The position numbers and the translations under genes are program-made. The notes under the pieces were generated by a model. That model searched no databases, was not told where the DNA came from, and worked only from the letters and a program-made list of their open reading frames with translations. 64,000 bases of DNA from Trachythela sp. YZ-2020 (Eukaryota > Cnidaria > Anthozoa > Malacalcyonacea > Clavulariidae): contig JADLSH010000220.1 in the NCBI GenBank assembly GCA_016169945.1, positions 3,397,001 through 3,461,000 of the forward strand. The letters run 5' to 3'. Below are positions 7,771-18,364 of the stretch, one piece after another (position 1 is the stretch's first letter; every line of letters begins with the position of its first letter).

Positions 7771-10119
7771 ACTTTTGAAGCAAGCTATTTTTGTGTAAAA
7801 GGGGAGAATATTCCTGGTACTACCAAATATCCACTTATCGGCAGCATGAGAGCATCATGGATTTATATTGACTGGTGCATAAACTTCTCACAATCAAAAT
7901 ATATCAACCAGGCATTCGAACATTGACATGTGATAGTATTAAATAGTTGGACAAAGGGCCCAGTGATTTTACATTCTTGGACAGGTTTCATGCGAATCTG
8001 ACCTATTAGTATCGATGAAACATTTCAGCTTACAAAATACAGCAGAATTTAGATACATGACTCTGATTAACGGTATACCAGTTAGTGATGACAAGGATGC
8101 AATCTCTTGAACTCAAATAACATATTTAGAATAGGCAATACTTTGTTTTTTTCTCCATTTTCACTACATATGTATCAACATAATTATATTAAAATCTTAT
8201 ATGAAAGTTGTAGCTGATATTTGAAGTGGTTAAATCTTTAAAGAAAGCTATATACTAGGACAAGATGGGCTCTGAGTATTTAACTGCCAAAAAACATATA
8301 CCGTTGGTAAATAGAAACATTGAAAGTCCAAGTAAAAGTGAAGATTTTGTTAGTAGCATTTGCTGAAGTAATTTTAAATTGGAACTGTATTATTTTCAGC
8401 GTTTTAATTCATATATTGTCGCGGCAAATTCAAATTTAATCGGGAACAACATGTTTGACATCCACGAAAGAAGATTGCAAATATTTCCTAACAAAATCGC
8501 TCTATTACATATAAAACATAACAATAACCTTACCTGAATATTATTCAGTAGTTGCTGATGTATTGCTTCTGAAAATCCAGTTTATCTTGGGTCAAAAATA
8601 TAAAATTTCGAGCTCGATTTCGATTAACAGAACAAAAATAAAAAATCTAAAATATGGAGGTGTGATGACTCTATCCCGAGAACATTTGCGCGCCTAGTAA
8701 GAAGACTAGACACCAGTCTGTCAGTCAGCGGCAGCGCGCATTGCGGAATATTCATTTTTCGAACAGGTGGGAATTTTGCCAGCGCTGGTCAACAAATTGC
8801 GGGCGCACGCAAAAAATTATTTCAAAATTTGTTTAAACGAGCAAAACAAGTTTTCGAGTGTCTTTTTTGGCCAGAAAACAGTGAATTTATCAGTATTAAA
8901 ATACTTTTAAACAAAGTTTATGACAAAATAAACAAGAAGAAAGAAATTAGACTGAAATCAGAGAATTATAAACGATATTATTCTGCGACGAAACATGAGC
9001 GAAATTTTACTTTGTTCGAAGATGATAGTTGTTTTGGCTCCGTGAACAGATAAAATTAAAAAGTTAAACTTACTGTGGGTTTGAATTTAATTTTTTACAC
9101 ATTTTTCTATACAAAAATTACTGAAAAATTTTTCTGATTATCAAAACCTGTGAGAATTGGTAGGGCCAAAATCGCCATTTTGCGAAAAATAAGAAAAGGC
9201 TAAATTTTCAACTTCAGATTATGAAAAATCTAGCCGAGAACATCAAAACCAGACTATCCTTAAACGATAGTCCGAAGCTTTCTTAATCCATTAATCAAAG
9301 TAAGATGAATATAAAAATTCGCCCTGATACGAAAAAACGGCGACAATATTTATGTGACCTGAAATTGTTCACAAAAGTACCTTTGAAAATGCTGCCAGAA
9401 ATTCTATGTTTATATTATTTTTGCTTGTTAAAGCGATTCTGTTGAGAGATTAAAGCCCATTGATTCCAGAAAATATGAATATTTTGCCCTTTTTCTCTAA
9501 TATAGTAAATAGTAATTCAAGGTGTGAAAATCAGCACAGTAAAATGATAAAGAAATAAAATATTTCAAAATTTTGTCGAGAGCCTCAAAACCAAATACGG
9601 TTAAAAATACCCCTAATAACATATACATTATATTGGGGAAGAATTCGTTGACATCAAAATTGCCACTAGTACGAATTTTGGGGGTTTTCTGGAATTTTCC
9701 GTCGATTTCCGATAGCAGTTGGGTTTAAAATGCTTTAACCAGGGATTGCGGGACAGAGGGGGAGGGGGGGGGAGGGAGAGGGAGTGCACCAATAATTTAT
9801 CATACATAATTGTCATACATATAAGTTAAACATGTTATAATTTTTCACATCTATAAACAAGAAAACTAAAGAAAACATTATATACGCCAACTATGATAAC
9901 TATAAAAGGCTTTTTGTTAACGATCAACTCGCTAACTCGATCACTGTTGCATTCAAGTCAGTCGAGTCTCTTTGTTTTTCAAACCAAAAATAATTGTCAA
10001 ACAAATTGGATCTAAATAGGAAATATACTATCTCTTTTAGAAAATGTAGGGAGCCACTTTAAAAGGAATTTCCTTTCTCATTCAATTCCATGCTGTGTTT
10101 TGTTTAAAAAATCCGTGCG
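7771..10119. other. Right interior of 5.9-kb element, no clear gene
   Basis: The only hints of a gene are a GC-richer stretch at 8640-8800 and, on the minus strand at about 8535, a consensus splice donor (attcag|gtaagg), which could mark a 5' exon of an element-encoded gene read leftward. A short Lys-rich frame (8829-9053) and a purine tract with potential G-quadruplex (9755-9785) are also present. None can be assigned a function. Confidence 0.3.
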
Positions 10120-10385
10120 AGGTGTGTTCTGTAACACACCAAGGTGTGTTTCTATAAAAAGTCAAAGGTGTGTTGTCGAACACACCAAGATGTGTTTTCA
10201 TTCAAAAGGTTTGCAACTTAACACATCTTACAGTCATCAAAGAAAGGTGTGCTAAAAGGAAGTGTGTTCCATAACACACCTTGGTGTGTTTTGTGACCCA
10301 CCATGGTGTGTTCTCTTACACACCATGGTGTGTTCTCTTACACACCTTGTCATTAAACACACCTTGGTGTGTAATTAAACACACC
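10120..10385. repeat. Right subterminal AAGGTGTGTT palindrome array
   Basis: Head-to-head copies of the same ten-base motif as at the left end, for example ttacacaccatggtgtgttc repeated near 10300-10345. Confidence 0.85.
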
Positions 10386-10398
10386 TGTTTTTAGAGTG

Positions 10399-10562
10399 TA
10401 CTCTAGTCTCTACTATACGCTAACAACGCTTACTACGCTGCTGTAGTATGTTAATCAACTATACTCTACCCTACTACGCTTACTACGCTTACTACGCTGC
10501 TGTAGTATATTGCTCAACTATACTCTACCCTACTACGCTTACTACGCTTACTACGCTACTAC
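10399..10562 (+). repeat. Minisatellite, right part (59-63 bp units)
   Basis: Units begin tactcta at 10399, 10462 and 10521 and contain nested ttactacgc repeats. Together with the unit at 4405-4463 they form the array that the 5.9-kb element interrupted. Confidence 0.8.
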
Positions 10563-11575
10563 CACAGAGTAGAGATCATACAAAGGTGGAACGGGCCGTC
10601 GTAAACACTTGGGAGACTTACGTTTTCGTGTACCCACCTGATTTCAGGCGGCCGGGCAAAAAATTATCAACTGCGCATGCTCGGCAAGTTTCCCCCATTC
10701 CAAGTTCCCAACATTCTCCAAGTTCCCAACATTTTCGGCTCTTTAAAGTTTCACAATCCTAAGGTCTTCGCCAATAAAATTATTACTTTTTTATACCAAT
10801 AAAAATAAATCTCGTATATAGCTGTCAATTAATGTTTCGTATCAATACGATCAAAATGGTCAATACAATACGATTAAAAATTGCTGGTTGAAAACGCATT
10901 TTTTCACCATTGAGAATTGAGCGCAAAACTATTGTCTGCCCATTGAAATTATTCTAATTTCGCGTTCAAATTTATGAATGTTAATAAGATGTAGTAGGCT
11001 ATTATTTTATCAAGTCTCGGTACAGTAATTTAGAAAAGTTCAAACTGGATTGGCAATGCTGAACGTTTCACATATAATCAGCCATCATTTGGGCTAATTA
11101 ATAGCCGAAAATGCGAAGGACGTTCAATTCCCAAAGGTAGAAAAATGTGATTTCGACCAACCTTTTTTCACGTATTCGTATTGGCCATTTTTGATCGCAG
11201 TTATACTTGAGAGTTAAAATCCCTCCTCTACGATTGTGGGAAAGTGTACATCTATCGTTAATCTTAATATAAATGTGCGTGCGATAGCATGCCAAAGTAG
11301 GGTTACTATTTTTTTGTATAATTATTTTATATTGTTTTTGTGTGATTAACATATTGACATGCTGGTGTACTCGACTCTGATGAGACAAGTGTATCAAAAA
11401 CTAGAGTCTCTTAGTGACTATGATCTGGTCTTAAATCTGTATATTGTTTTTCTTTAGTGAAGAGACTGGGATTAACATGGTGGTGTATACTCGCTTCTGA
11501 AGATAGGACTCTAAATTTACCAAGCTTAGACATGTTTAAACTAGGTAAATCTAGAGTTCTGACGAATTCGCTCTA
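10563..11575. other. No gene seen
   Basis: AT-rich sequence downstream of the PC-esterase-like gene (which reads leftward and ends at 11576). No exon or RNA signal was found. Confidence 0.5.
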
Positions 11576-11788
11576 TTATTCCATACAAATTCGTGTCCTT
11601 TCAAATTCAGGTCCAGCTTTAACATACGTCTCTAATGTCATCTCAACTGTGTTGAACACCTTATCCTTGTAGTGCACGATATCTATCGCCCCAGACATAG
11701 AGGAGGCGGTTAATGGAAACACATCTATTACTTCGATTCCAGCTTTACACATCTCCGACATAGCGTAGGCATCGAACAATCTGACACG
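11576..11788 (-). CDS. PC-esterase/NXPE-like protein, terminal exon
   Basis: Last exon of a spliced minus-strand gene. The acceptor is a good polypyrimidine tract ending ccag at 11789-11790. The exon encodes RVRLFDAYAMSEMCKAGIEV, then IDVFPLTASS and DIVHYKD, followed by a short acidic tail and a TAA at 11578-11576. D-x-V-H is the expected catalytic Asp-His pair at the end of SGNH-type PC-esterase domains (family of Cas1p, plant TBL and animal NXPE). It joins in phase 0 to the exon at 12545-13056. Confidence 0.7.
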   Translation of the reverse strand, partial: RVRLFDAYAMSEMCKAGIEVIDVFPLTASSMSGAIDIVHYKDKVFNTVEMTLETYVKAGPEFERTRICME

Positions 11789-12544
11789 CTGGAAAATGAG
11801 AGAGAAATTTTCTTTTAATAGACGCAAACAGCTAACGCGCGTGTTTATGCTCATTAATTGCTGCGCAATATAATTCACGCGCATACATGATTTAAATGCA
11901 TGGTTTCCTTGGTTCCAGTCTATTCTTTCAGGGGCCGAAAGGGAGAATACATTATTGTATTCGGTTTTATTCTCCCCAAATATAGCTTATCTATTTATCT
12001 TATTTATCTAATGTCATCATGGTGGTACTCCGAAAAGGAAAGTGTAAGATGGTTGGTGATGGGCATACACATGCGTTAGCAGATTAGGACAAAAATACGA
12101 GACATGTACAAATCATTCTTCATTAAGATGAGTTATCCCTCTGACAGATAGATAGACAAATGGATGGATGGATGATGGACGGACGGACGGACGGACGGAC
12201 GGACGGACGGACGGACGGACGGACGGACGGATGGACGGACGGATGGATGGATGGATAGATAATCTGACAGATCATCCGTCTTAATGTAAATGTAAGACAA
12301 CCTATCCAGGTGAACTCATTAGGAATAGCGAGATCTAAACTTGCAATGGTACAGCAAACAAATCTTGCCTGTTCTTTTCTAAACATATGGTCCGCAAAGA
12401 CAAACTATCTGGATAGCTTTTCTTACGAATTTGCATGCGTGCGTACTCCGTCAGGATCGACGATCCTTCTGTGTGTACAAATACGTCACTATAGGAAAAC
12501 ATAGGCATGATTTGTAACAAGCTAGTCAAGAAAATGTCTCTTAC
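11789..12544 (-). other. Intron 3 of PC-esterase-like gene
   Basis: Bounded by donor gtaaga (12544) and acceptor ccag (11789). It contains the tetranucleotide array at 12163-12256. The long open frame that runs from the upstream exon into this intron down to 12335 is read-through, not coding. Confidence 0.6.
12163..12256. repeat. GGAC/GGAT tetranucleotide microsatellite
   Basis: Perfect ggac repeats in the centre grading to ggat at both edges. It lies inside an intron. Confidence 0.95.
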
Positions 12545-13056
12545 TGGTTCAGTGAGAAATCTCCACTTGGTCTCATTTCGCGGTGGTTTCTCTTTTTCTT
12601 TACATAATGACGTACTTGTCTTCCAAATCACGCTTACATTTCTCCTCAGTTCATTCTCGTGATCGCTCAACATTTGTATGACGTCATCGATCAACTTTTG
12701 AAAGGTTGTAAAATTTATGGACGGCGGGTAATGTAATCCTAAGTTCAAAATCAATAAGCTATGAGGTCTTCTCATATGTGTATGACGAAGAACATTTCTA
12801 ATGGAGTCAAGTATTATATTTGGTCGAAAATCAAAATTGTCATTTAACGATTTTCCAAGTGCCTCGTTGCCTCCAGGAAGTGGGTATACCCAGTTATAAG
12901 TGGGAATGCAGTACGCGAATACTTTCTTGCACAGCGATTTCCTTGAAATTGAGCGATAAAATCGCAGCGCTAAAGAGTCCCCAAAGATCCACAATGCTCC
13001 CCTGCGAGGTGTTGGCGTCTGCGATGTGGACATGATTTCTCGTTGTTGACCGTTTG
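12545..13056 (-). CDS. PC-esterase/NXPE-like protein, core exon
   Basis: This exon carries the nucleophile block GALWIFGDSLALRFYRSI (the GDSL motif of SGNH esterases), then a second conserved block ILNLGLHYPPSINFT, and ends KWRFLTEP just before a consensus donor gtaaga. The left border is that donor; the right border is an acceptor (tttttatag) at 13057-13058, which gives two bases of a split codon and matches the phase of the 15939-16031 exon. An ATG lies inside it at 13033, but the upstream in-frame codons and phase-matched exons argue that translation starts further 5'. In animals such proteins are Golgi or secretory type II proteins acting on glycans; the substrate is unknown. Confidence 0.75.
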
Positions 13057-13847
13057 CTATAAAAAGTTAAAAATCAAACCATTATTTTAAACTGGGTCTG
13101 TTAGCTCTATTCTGCCATCCTAGAGGTCCAGTAAGGATCATCCTTAACTAAGCTAACTTGATTGATACTCGATAGTCCTATCAGTTCTAAATGGTTCTCT
13201 TTCAGTCCAATCTCTTTCTGGACGGCACCGCACGTCCAATATCAACCGCCAAAGGATGATCACTTTGAGCGCTTGTATCTTTGGCGCCCCTCACCCAAAA
13301 CGGACGAAAATAGAACCAATCGATTCAGCAAACAAACCTGTTCTTGGCTCATGCCAAACAAATCGCTAAACGTATCTCCATGATGTTTTACAGATGTTTA
13401 CAGATCTCCGTGAGTTTTACCACCTTTGTAATCTGATATTTATTATATCGTAAACTAATTATATATTCAGTACCTTAGGTCGATTATAACTTCTGTTTAA
13501 AAACCGTGTGATTCTCGCTAATACACCCTTTTATAGAGCTTTAAAAACGGTACATACTGACCAACTTTCAAAGAAAATCAATAAAAATTGACAAAGTTAC
13601 GGGGAAATTTGAAATGCAGCGTACGGGTCAAACCGGACTTTCAGACAAAAACAACCGGAAAGGCCCAAAGGCAAACAAAGACTGTTGCTATGGTTTTTTA
13701 AGTGGCCGGAATGAATTCCCCAGTGTACAATACCCTATATAAGATCTTTTTGTCGGGACTGAAGCGCGTGTGCAAACCATATATATAGTCAAACTACGGC
13801 AAGCGCGTGGATGCTGGAAAATAGCCGATGAATTTGTTTAAAATTCA

Positions 13848-14120
13848 ACAGCTCGAGAAAAAGGCAAACGTGATTTAAATTTTTGACGCTCAATTTCGAT
13901 CAATCTGATTGTAGGAATTGAACAGCAATAGCCACCTGAAAATGTTATACTCCTTATTGATCAGCTGTTCACCCACGGGAAAACCAGAGTACCCGAAAAA
14001 AAACTACCATGTTTGGTAGAGTCAATCTTGAAGTAATCTTCTCACATGCAACTGAAGTGAAATGATAATCGCACAACTTCATGTTATGGAAATCAAACAA
14101 TGTAACAGAGGTTAAAGTTG
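13848..14120. repeat. Intronic direct duplication, copy 1
   Basis: About 270 bp from aacagctcgag to aacagaggttaaag, closely repeated 596 bp further right at 14444-14712. On the minus strand both copies keep a short similar frame (DFHNMKLCDYHF) ending at an equivalent stop. It may be an exonised or transposon-derived segment. Confidence 0.7.
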
Positions 14121-14443
14121 TCCAACATTGTTGTCCAAAACTGTTTTTGACAGACTTCAAATACAGAAGATAATGGTCTTGAAAATATGTCAAAGCAAAG
14201 GCTTTTGCTAAACATATTAATATAAATAAAGAAAAAGAGGAGTTTGGAAACAAAATATTAAAGACGTTGAGATGTACATGCCTATTTCGACGGCGAAAAA
14301 ACACTGCACTTGGAAGAAAAATAGTGCATTCGGTTATCTGTTATATTTTAAAATATTGATAATATACGTTCTTCACTTTAACGTCAATTTTTCGATTTAA
14401 AACGTTGAATATTGCTCAGTAAAAGCGATTTTGTTTAAAAATA

Positions 14444-14712
14444 AAACAGCTCGAGAGAAAGCCAAAAGTGATTTAAATGTTTTTGACGCTCAATTTCGAC
14501 CAATCAGATTGCAAGAACAGCAATAGCCACCTGAAAATTTTTATACTCCTTATTGATCAGCTGTTCATCCACGGGGAAACCTGAGTACCCGAACAAAACC
14601 TACAATGTTTGGTAGAGTCAAACTGGAAATACTCTTCTCGTATGCAACTGAAATGAAATGATAATCGCACAACTTCATGTTATGGAAATCCAACAATGTA
14701 GCAGAGGTTAAA
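14444..14712. repeat. Intronic direct duplication, copy 2
   Basis: Counterpart of 13848-14120 with scattered substitutions and small indels; the sequence diverges sharply after gaggttaaag in both. Confidence 0.7.
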
Positions 14713-15193
14713 GGAGCATGGACTATAACCACTGTACCATCAAAAGCTCTCCTTGATAACGTGTTTAATGTAAAGTTCAGCTTGAGGTGGCTCCCTACAA
14801 TTATAGTACAGTTTGAAACACGATCTATATAGATCAGACGTCACTCGCACGTGGAAGCTTCGTGACCCGGTAAAATTTTGAAACAAGCTGTGGGAAGTTA
14901 TTTTAGAGACTTATCTGTGAAAAACCACAACTTTTCACTATAATCGTATATCTTTGAAATTGAAACAGTACGTATGTTCTTAACCAGTTTTTAAGCTTTC
15001 TTTTAGTATGTTATTTACGTTCAGTATTATCTTTTATAATGTGATTAATGTCCAGAATCGTCGACTTGTTGCAGACTAAAAGTCCTAAAATGATATGTAA
15101 TACTCTCCTCAAGGCAGTCTAGAGCTGTCAAAGTAATATAATTAAAGCAATCAAAAGTTTAAAAACTACTGCGTACAACTAGAGTACAGACAG

Positions 15194-15487
15194 TTACGAC
15201 TTACGAGTTGTCTTATGAAGACGTTGGATTAATTCAATGCGTTGGATTAATTCAAACCACCGACAAACCAGACCAGAAAAAAGACCACCAACAATTGCAA
15301 ACAATTTTGGGTCCAACAAGACAAGGGTAACGAAAACGAAGAGAATTTTGTTCGCAAATGTATACCATGCGCCCACAAACACTATATCGTGATCGGTCAG
15401 TATTTTTTTAGGCGTTGCGTGTTTTTCGCGAGCAGAAAATGGCGTTTTGAGGTTCTTTTTTCTCGTTCGGATCTCCGGTGCCCACAT
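15194..15487 (-). CDS. Unrecognised small membrane-segment ORF
   Basis: From the ATG at 15487 the frame encodes about 97 residues, basic at the start (MWAPEIRTRKKN) with two hydrophobic stretches (NKILFVFVTLVLLDPKLFAI and VGGLFSGLVCRW). It lies within an intron of the PC-esterase-like gene on the same strand. No family is recognised and no splice sites support it. It may be spurious. Confidence 0.2.
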   Translation of the reverse strand: MWAPEIRTRKKNLKTPFSAREKHATPKKILTDHDIVFVGAWYTFANKILFVFVTLVLLDPKLFAIVGGLFSGLVCRWFELIQRIELIQRLHKTTRKS

Positions 15488-15546
15488 CTCAAAATTTGAC
15501 TGTGTATTCAACGTATTAAGTTCTATTAAACCCTTAAATTAAAAAA

Positions 15547-15612
15547 AATCGCCAGTGTAGTTTTTCTGAAATGAAATTTTGGCTTTTAAAAAAAACTACA
15601 CTGGCGATTTTC
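15547..15612. repeat. Short inverted repeat hairpin
   Basis: Arms aaaatcgccagtgtagtttt and its complement are separated by about 20 bp. The size and A/T-run flanks suggest a minimal MITE or a folded foldback element. Confidence 0.7.
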
Positions 15613-15938
15613 AAAAAAATTTCTGAAAAAAACTCAGAAGCTCATGATGATTTACTTTCTGCAAAAAAAGAGTAGGTCACCGACCTTATTTTCCGCCATC
15701 ATACCTTTTTTCTCTAAAACTGCCAAGATAAATGATGACGTCATGTCGGCAACGTCAAGAGTAAAAACTTGTTTTGAAATTATTGCTTGATATACGAGGA
15801 ATAAAGGGCTTACGCAAAAATTTGAGTTTTCTAAGCTTATAACCTTATAACGTTTCAAAGAGCTTTTAATTCAAAACACTGATACCTAAAGGAAACTGTA
15901 GGGAGCCTCCTTAAATGCAAGTTTACAAGTGATTTTAC

Positions 15939-16031
15939 CGGAGATATATGGCAACCAAGCATTCTTCTTCCACCTTCCATGGCTTTCCACGAGGGTACGG
16001 CAAGATTGTCTGCACTTGACGTTGGATAAAT
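15939..16031 (-). CDS. PC-esterase/NXPE-like protein, internal exon
   Basis: A 93-bp exon with a strong acceptor (polypyrimidine then ctccag, 16032-16033) and donor gtaaaa (15938). It encodes LSNVKCRQSCRTLVESHGRW followed by KKNAWLPYIS, a Cys/Trp-rich stretch of the kind that precedes the GDSL block in this family. Two bases complete a codon from the exon to its right and one base is passed to the exon at 13056, so the phases fit on both sides. Shown by sequence: the splice sites and phases; inferred: membership of one transcript. Confidence 0.6.
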
Positions 16032-16101
16032 CTGGAGAAAAAAAAACGGATGATGGAAATCTATTTTCAGAACAGTTTCACGATTAACACATAAAACTTA
16101 C

Positions 16102-16233
16102 AATCAATTCCTGATCCGGTTGTATTTGGTAAAATCTCAAGAGTGAGATTTTCTGCTGCTAACAAGGACTCGTAAATGTAATGATCAAGAAAACCAAGTA
16201 TGCCGCCTGGTTGTTCTCTTGCTTGCGCATTCC
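16102..16233 (-). CDS. PC-esterase/NXPE-like protein, upstream exon
   Basis: A 132-bp exon between acceptor ttttctccag and donor gtaagt, both excellent. It encodes NAQAREQPGGILGFLDHYIY, then ESLLAAENLTLEILPNTTGS with two N-glycosylation sequons (NLT, NTT), consistent with a lumenal or extracellular protein. Phase 1 at both ends, compatible with the next exon. The exon that would supply the first base of its split codon was not securely found. Confidence 0.6.
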
Positions 16234-16309
16234 CTGGAGAAAACGAAATCAAGTTCTACAGGTTAGTCGGGGTGCAGATAACATGAAATTACATAATTAA
16301 TATATAGTA

Positions 16310-16430
16310 TATATACCATAAACTCCCATTTCAATCCATTCCATTACACAATACAGTATGTGCCAGGCCATGCCGTATTATATACCGTATCATACCATGC
16401 CATGCTATGCCACACCATAGAACGTGGTAA
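16310..16430. repeat. Degenerate CCATG/TATAC short repeats
   Basis: Imperfect pentamer-like repeats (catgccatgctatgcc, ccattccatt) with no coding meaning. Confidence 0.6.
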
Positions 16431-16600
16431 ATGGTATTTTCGTAAGCCGTGAATTGGCAATAATTATTTGTTCCCATGAAATAATTTTTGTCAGCGAAAC
16501 AAGAATTTATATGAGGTCGGTCGAACAAAGACTGAACGAGCAGTGAGAACGTCAAGAAGAGCAATGCTATGGATATAACAATTTTCCTGCCTGTATTTTC
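16430..16600 (-). CDS. Possible signal-anchor exon of the PC-esterase-like gene
   Basis: On the minus strand a frame shows a hydrophobic segment (SIALLFLTFSLLVQSLF) followed by DRPHINSCFADKNYFMGTNN, suggestive of a type II signal anchor and stem. It lies about 200 bp upstream of the first good exon and on the same strand. No ATG in frame and no clear donor were found, so the exon limits are guesses. Confidence 0.25.
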
Positions 16601-16824
16601 TTGATTTTTTATTTGATATATAGGTTGGTCTTTAAAGAATTGTTGAAATTTGTTTCGAAAACATAAAAATGTGGCAAAGGCTTAAGAACGGCATTCTTAA
16701 TGCTCACTTTAGAAAATATAATTTAATCAGTTGAAAAGGTATTTTATAATTTTCATGAAATGGCTAATTTTTTACATGTGAAACGTGCAATGACTGTTTT
16801 ACCTCGTGTGAAACGTGATCCGTA

Positions 16825-16950
16825 CCCTCCTTTACCACCCTTACCATACGCTAGCATACGCTACCCTACCCTATCCTACCTTTCCCTACCACACCCTACC
16901 CTATCCTACCCTACCCTGTCGTTGCCTAGCCTACCGTACCGTACAAAACT
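16825..16950. repeat. CCTAC-type pentamer microsatellite
   Basis: Degenerate tandem ctacc/cctat repeats on the plus strand. Frames through it (Tyr/Pro/Leu-rich) are artefacts. Confidence 0.85.
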
Positions 16951-17105
16951 ATACGTGTACAGGGTGTATAAAAAAAGGTAATCGAACTTCATCATGTCTG
17001 TGTGCGTTTGATATTGTGTTTTTCGAAAACAATTTTAATCAGCAACAACATTCAGGCTTTTAGCTGTCCAGTGATACTTTTTTGTATTATTATAGGGGAA
17101 AATAA

Positions 17106-17153
17106 TCCCCGAGCCGGGCGATAGCCCGGGCGAGGGTACTAATTCCGCTCGGT
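17106..17153 (+). mobile_element. Helitron 5' end (third copy)
   Basis: After an A at 17105 the sequence reads TCCCCGAGCCGGGC, followed by a GC-rich hairpin (CCGGGC-GAT-AGCCCGG) and ctaattccgctcgg. The same ~45-bp terminus, each time preceded by A, occurs on the minus strand at 45251 and 50446. The 3' end was not found, so this is a fragment or an element ending in unrecognised sequence. Confidence 0.6.
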
Positions 17154-17518
17154 TATTTATCACACCCGGAAAAAAGGAAATCCATGGGAGATCTTAAAGT
17201 TCATCAATAATCGCGGGCGCGTGGTTCAAGGTTGGTGGGTGGTCATCTCACTGATCTCAAAAGTACGGCAGATTGTCAGGAGTGGAGTGAGTGAGATTAT
17301 AGAAAAACTTGATAAAGTCTGAATTAAATGTCGCTTTTGGAACTTTATTGGAAGAGCTGTGCCTGTGGGACGGATCTTATCGCTTTAACTTTAGCAAAAA
17401 AGATGTGTCCAAGCGACACCTGAACGAAAAAAAGTAAAATATATAGAGGCAGGTTTGTTATATTATTAAAACAATAAAAGTGTTGATGTATTTTTGTTCT
17501 AAAAACTCCTGCTTTATA
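17154..17518. other. No gene seen
   Basis: Probable continuation of the Helitron fragment starting at 17106. No coding signal. Confidence 0.35.
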
Positions 17519-18364
17519 TATACCGGGTGTCCCAAAAAAAAGTATCGCTGTTTGAGTTAATATTTCGTAAAAACTACAACATGTATTTTACTTAAATAAA
17601 TTTCATTATATTTAAAGAGGGCTAACTTAAATTTTGGTATATAACATTTGAATTTTGATGCAATATTGACCGAGATACAGATGTTTGAAGTTGAGTAAGC
17701 ATTTTTGAAATTGCTAAAATTAGCATAAAACGGCCCCATCAAATGTCTATTTGGTTAGACTTGATAAATACTTCTATGTGGTCAAAAGAATGCGCATGTA
17801 CAACGATATTGTTCCAAAGATCAAGATTTGATCATCCTGGAAATTCTCGTCTTTGCGCATGAATACACTGTCTTGCTCTGGAAACCATGCCAAAAGAATT
17901 TTGGATCAGTTCTTCATCCAAAGTTTCACATGCCAAAACAATTGCCTCATGCACAAAGCTGTCTTCAATGTTTTTAATTAAATTTTATTTCAATGTGTAT
18001 TATTATTCCATTTTTATTCCCAAGGGTTACAAAAGACTAGCAAAATAGTAAATCTACTAGGAAATAATGTGAAGTTAAAGTTAACTTTATTGAAAATGAC
18101 AATACTCGTGATAAAATGACAACTGTTTTCAAATCAATTTAATAAGCCGTTTTTTCTCGATTTTTCACTAATTTTAAAAACGTACCGCAACTTGCAACAT
18201 CTGTATCTCGGTCAATATTGCATCAAAATTCAAGGGTTATATACCAAAATTTAAGTTAGCCCTTTTTAAATACAGTACAACTTGTCTGAGTGAAATATCT
18301 GTTGCAGGTTTTGCGCTACATTAAATCAAACACGGATACTTTTTTTTGGGACACCCGGTATAGT
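17519..18364. mobile_element. Mariner-like element with long inverted repeats
   Basis: The ends are TATACCGGGTGTCCCAAAA at the left and its complement at the right, flanked by TA, as in Tc1/mariner elements. The inverted repeats extend about 200 bp each side (for example gggctaacttaaattttggt in both arms, with ccgagatacagatgtt further in). In the middle the minus strand reads LACETLDEELIQNSFGMVSR followed by ARQCIHAQ, resembling the extreme C-terminus of a mariner transposase, with the rest deleted. It is a non-autonomous deletion derivative. Confidence 0.65.

Larger units (their letters stand above)
4464..10398. mobile_element. 5.9-kb DNA transposon with palindromic subterminal arrays
   Basis: The termini are near-identical inverted copies: CACTCTAAAAAAGGTGTGTT at 4464 and the complement of a matching stretch (one indel) ending at 10398. 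Each continues into an array of palindromic aaggtgtgtt/aacacacctt repeats (4484-4860 and about 10120-10385). A TA dinucleotide flanks both sides (4462-4463 and 10399-10400), and removing the element restores the reading of the surrounding minisatellite (caacta-TA-ctcta). No complete transposase is visible inside, so it is probably non-autonomous or decayed. The superfamily is not assigned: TA duplication with CACT termini is compatible with several groups. Confidence 0.7.
13057..15938 (-). other. Intron 2 of PC-esterase-like gene (about 2.9 kb)
   Basis: Lies between the donor after the 15939-16031 exon (gtaaaa) and the acceptor at 13057. It contains a direct duplication (13848-14120 and 14444-14712), a membrane-segment ORF of unknown status (15194-15487), and a hairpin (15547-15612). 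A further small exon inside it cannot be excluded. Confidence 0.5.

Noticed and set aside
12335..12544. Extension of the esterase frame to 12335
   Set aside because: A consensus donor (gtaaga) follows KWRFLTEP and the matching family sequence continues in the exon at 11788; the extension is intron read-through.
13962..14304. A 111-codon minus-strand frame with a hydrophobic start, as a possible signal-anchor exon
   Set aside because: It starts with GTG rather than ATG, its second half is the intronic duplication, and the gene's upstream exons lie further right (15.9-16.2 kb).
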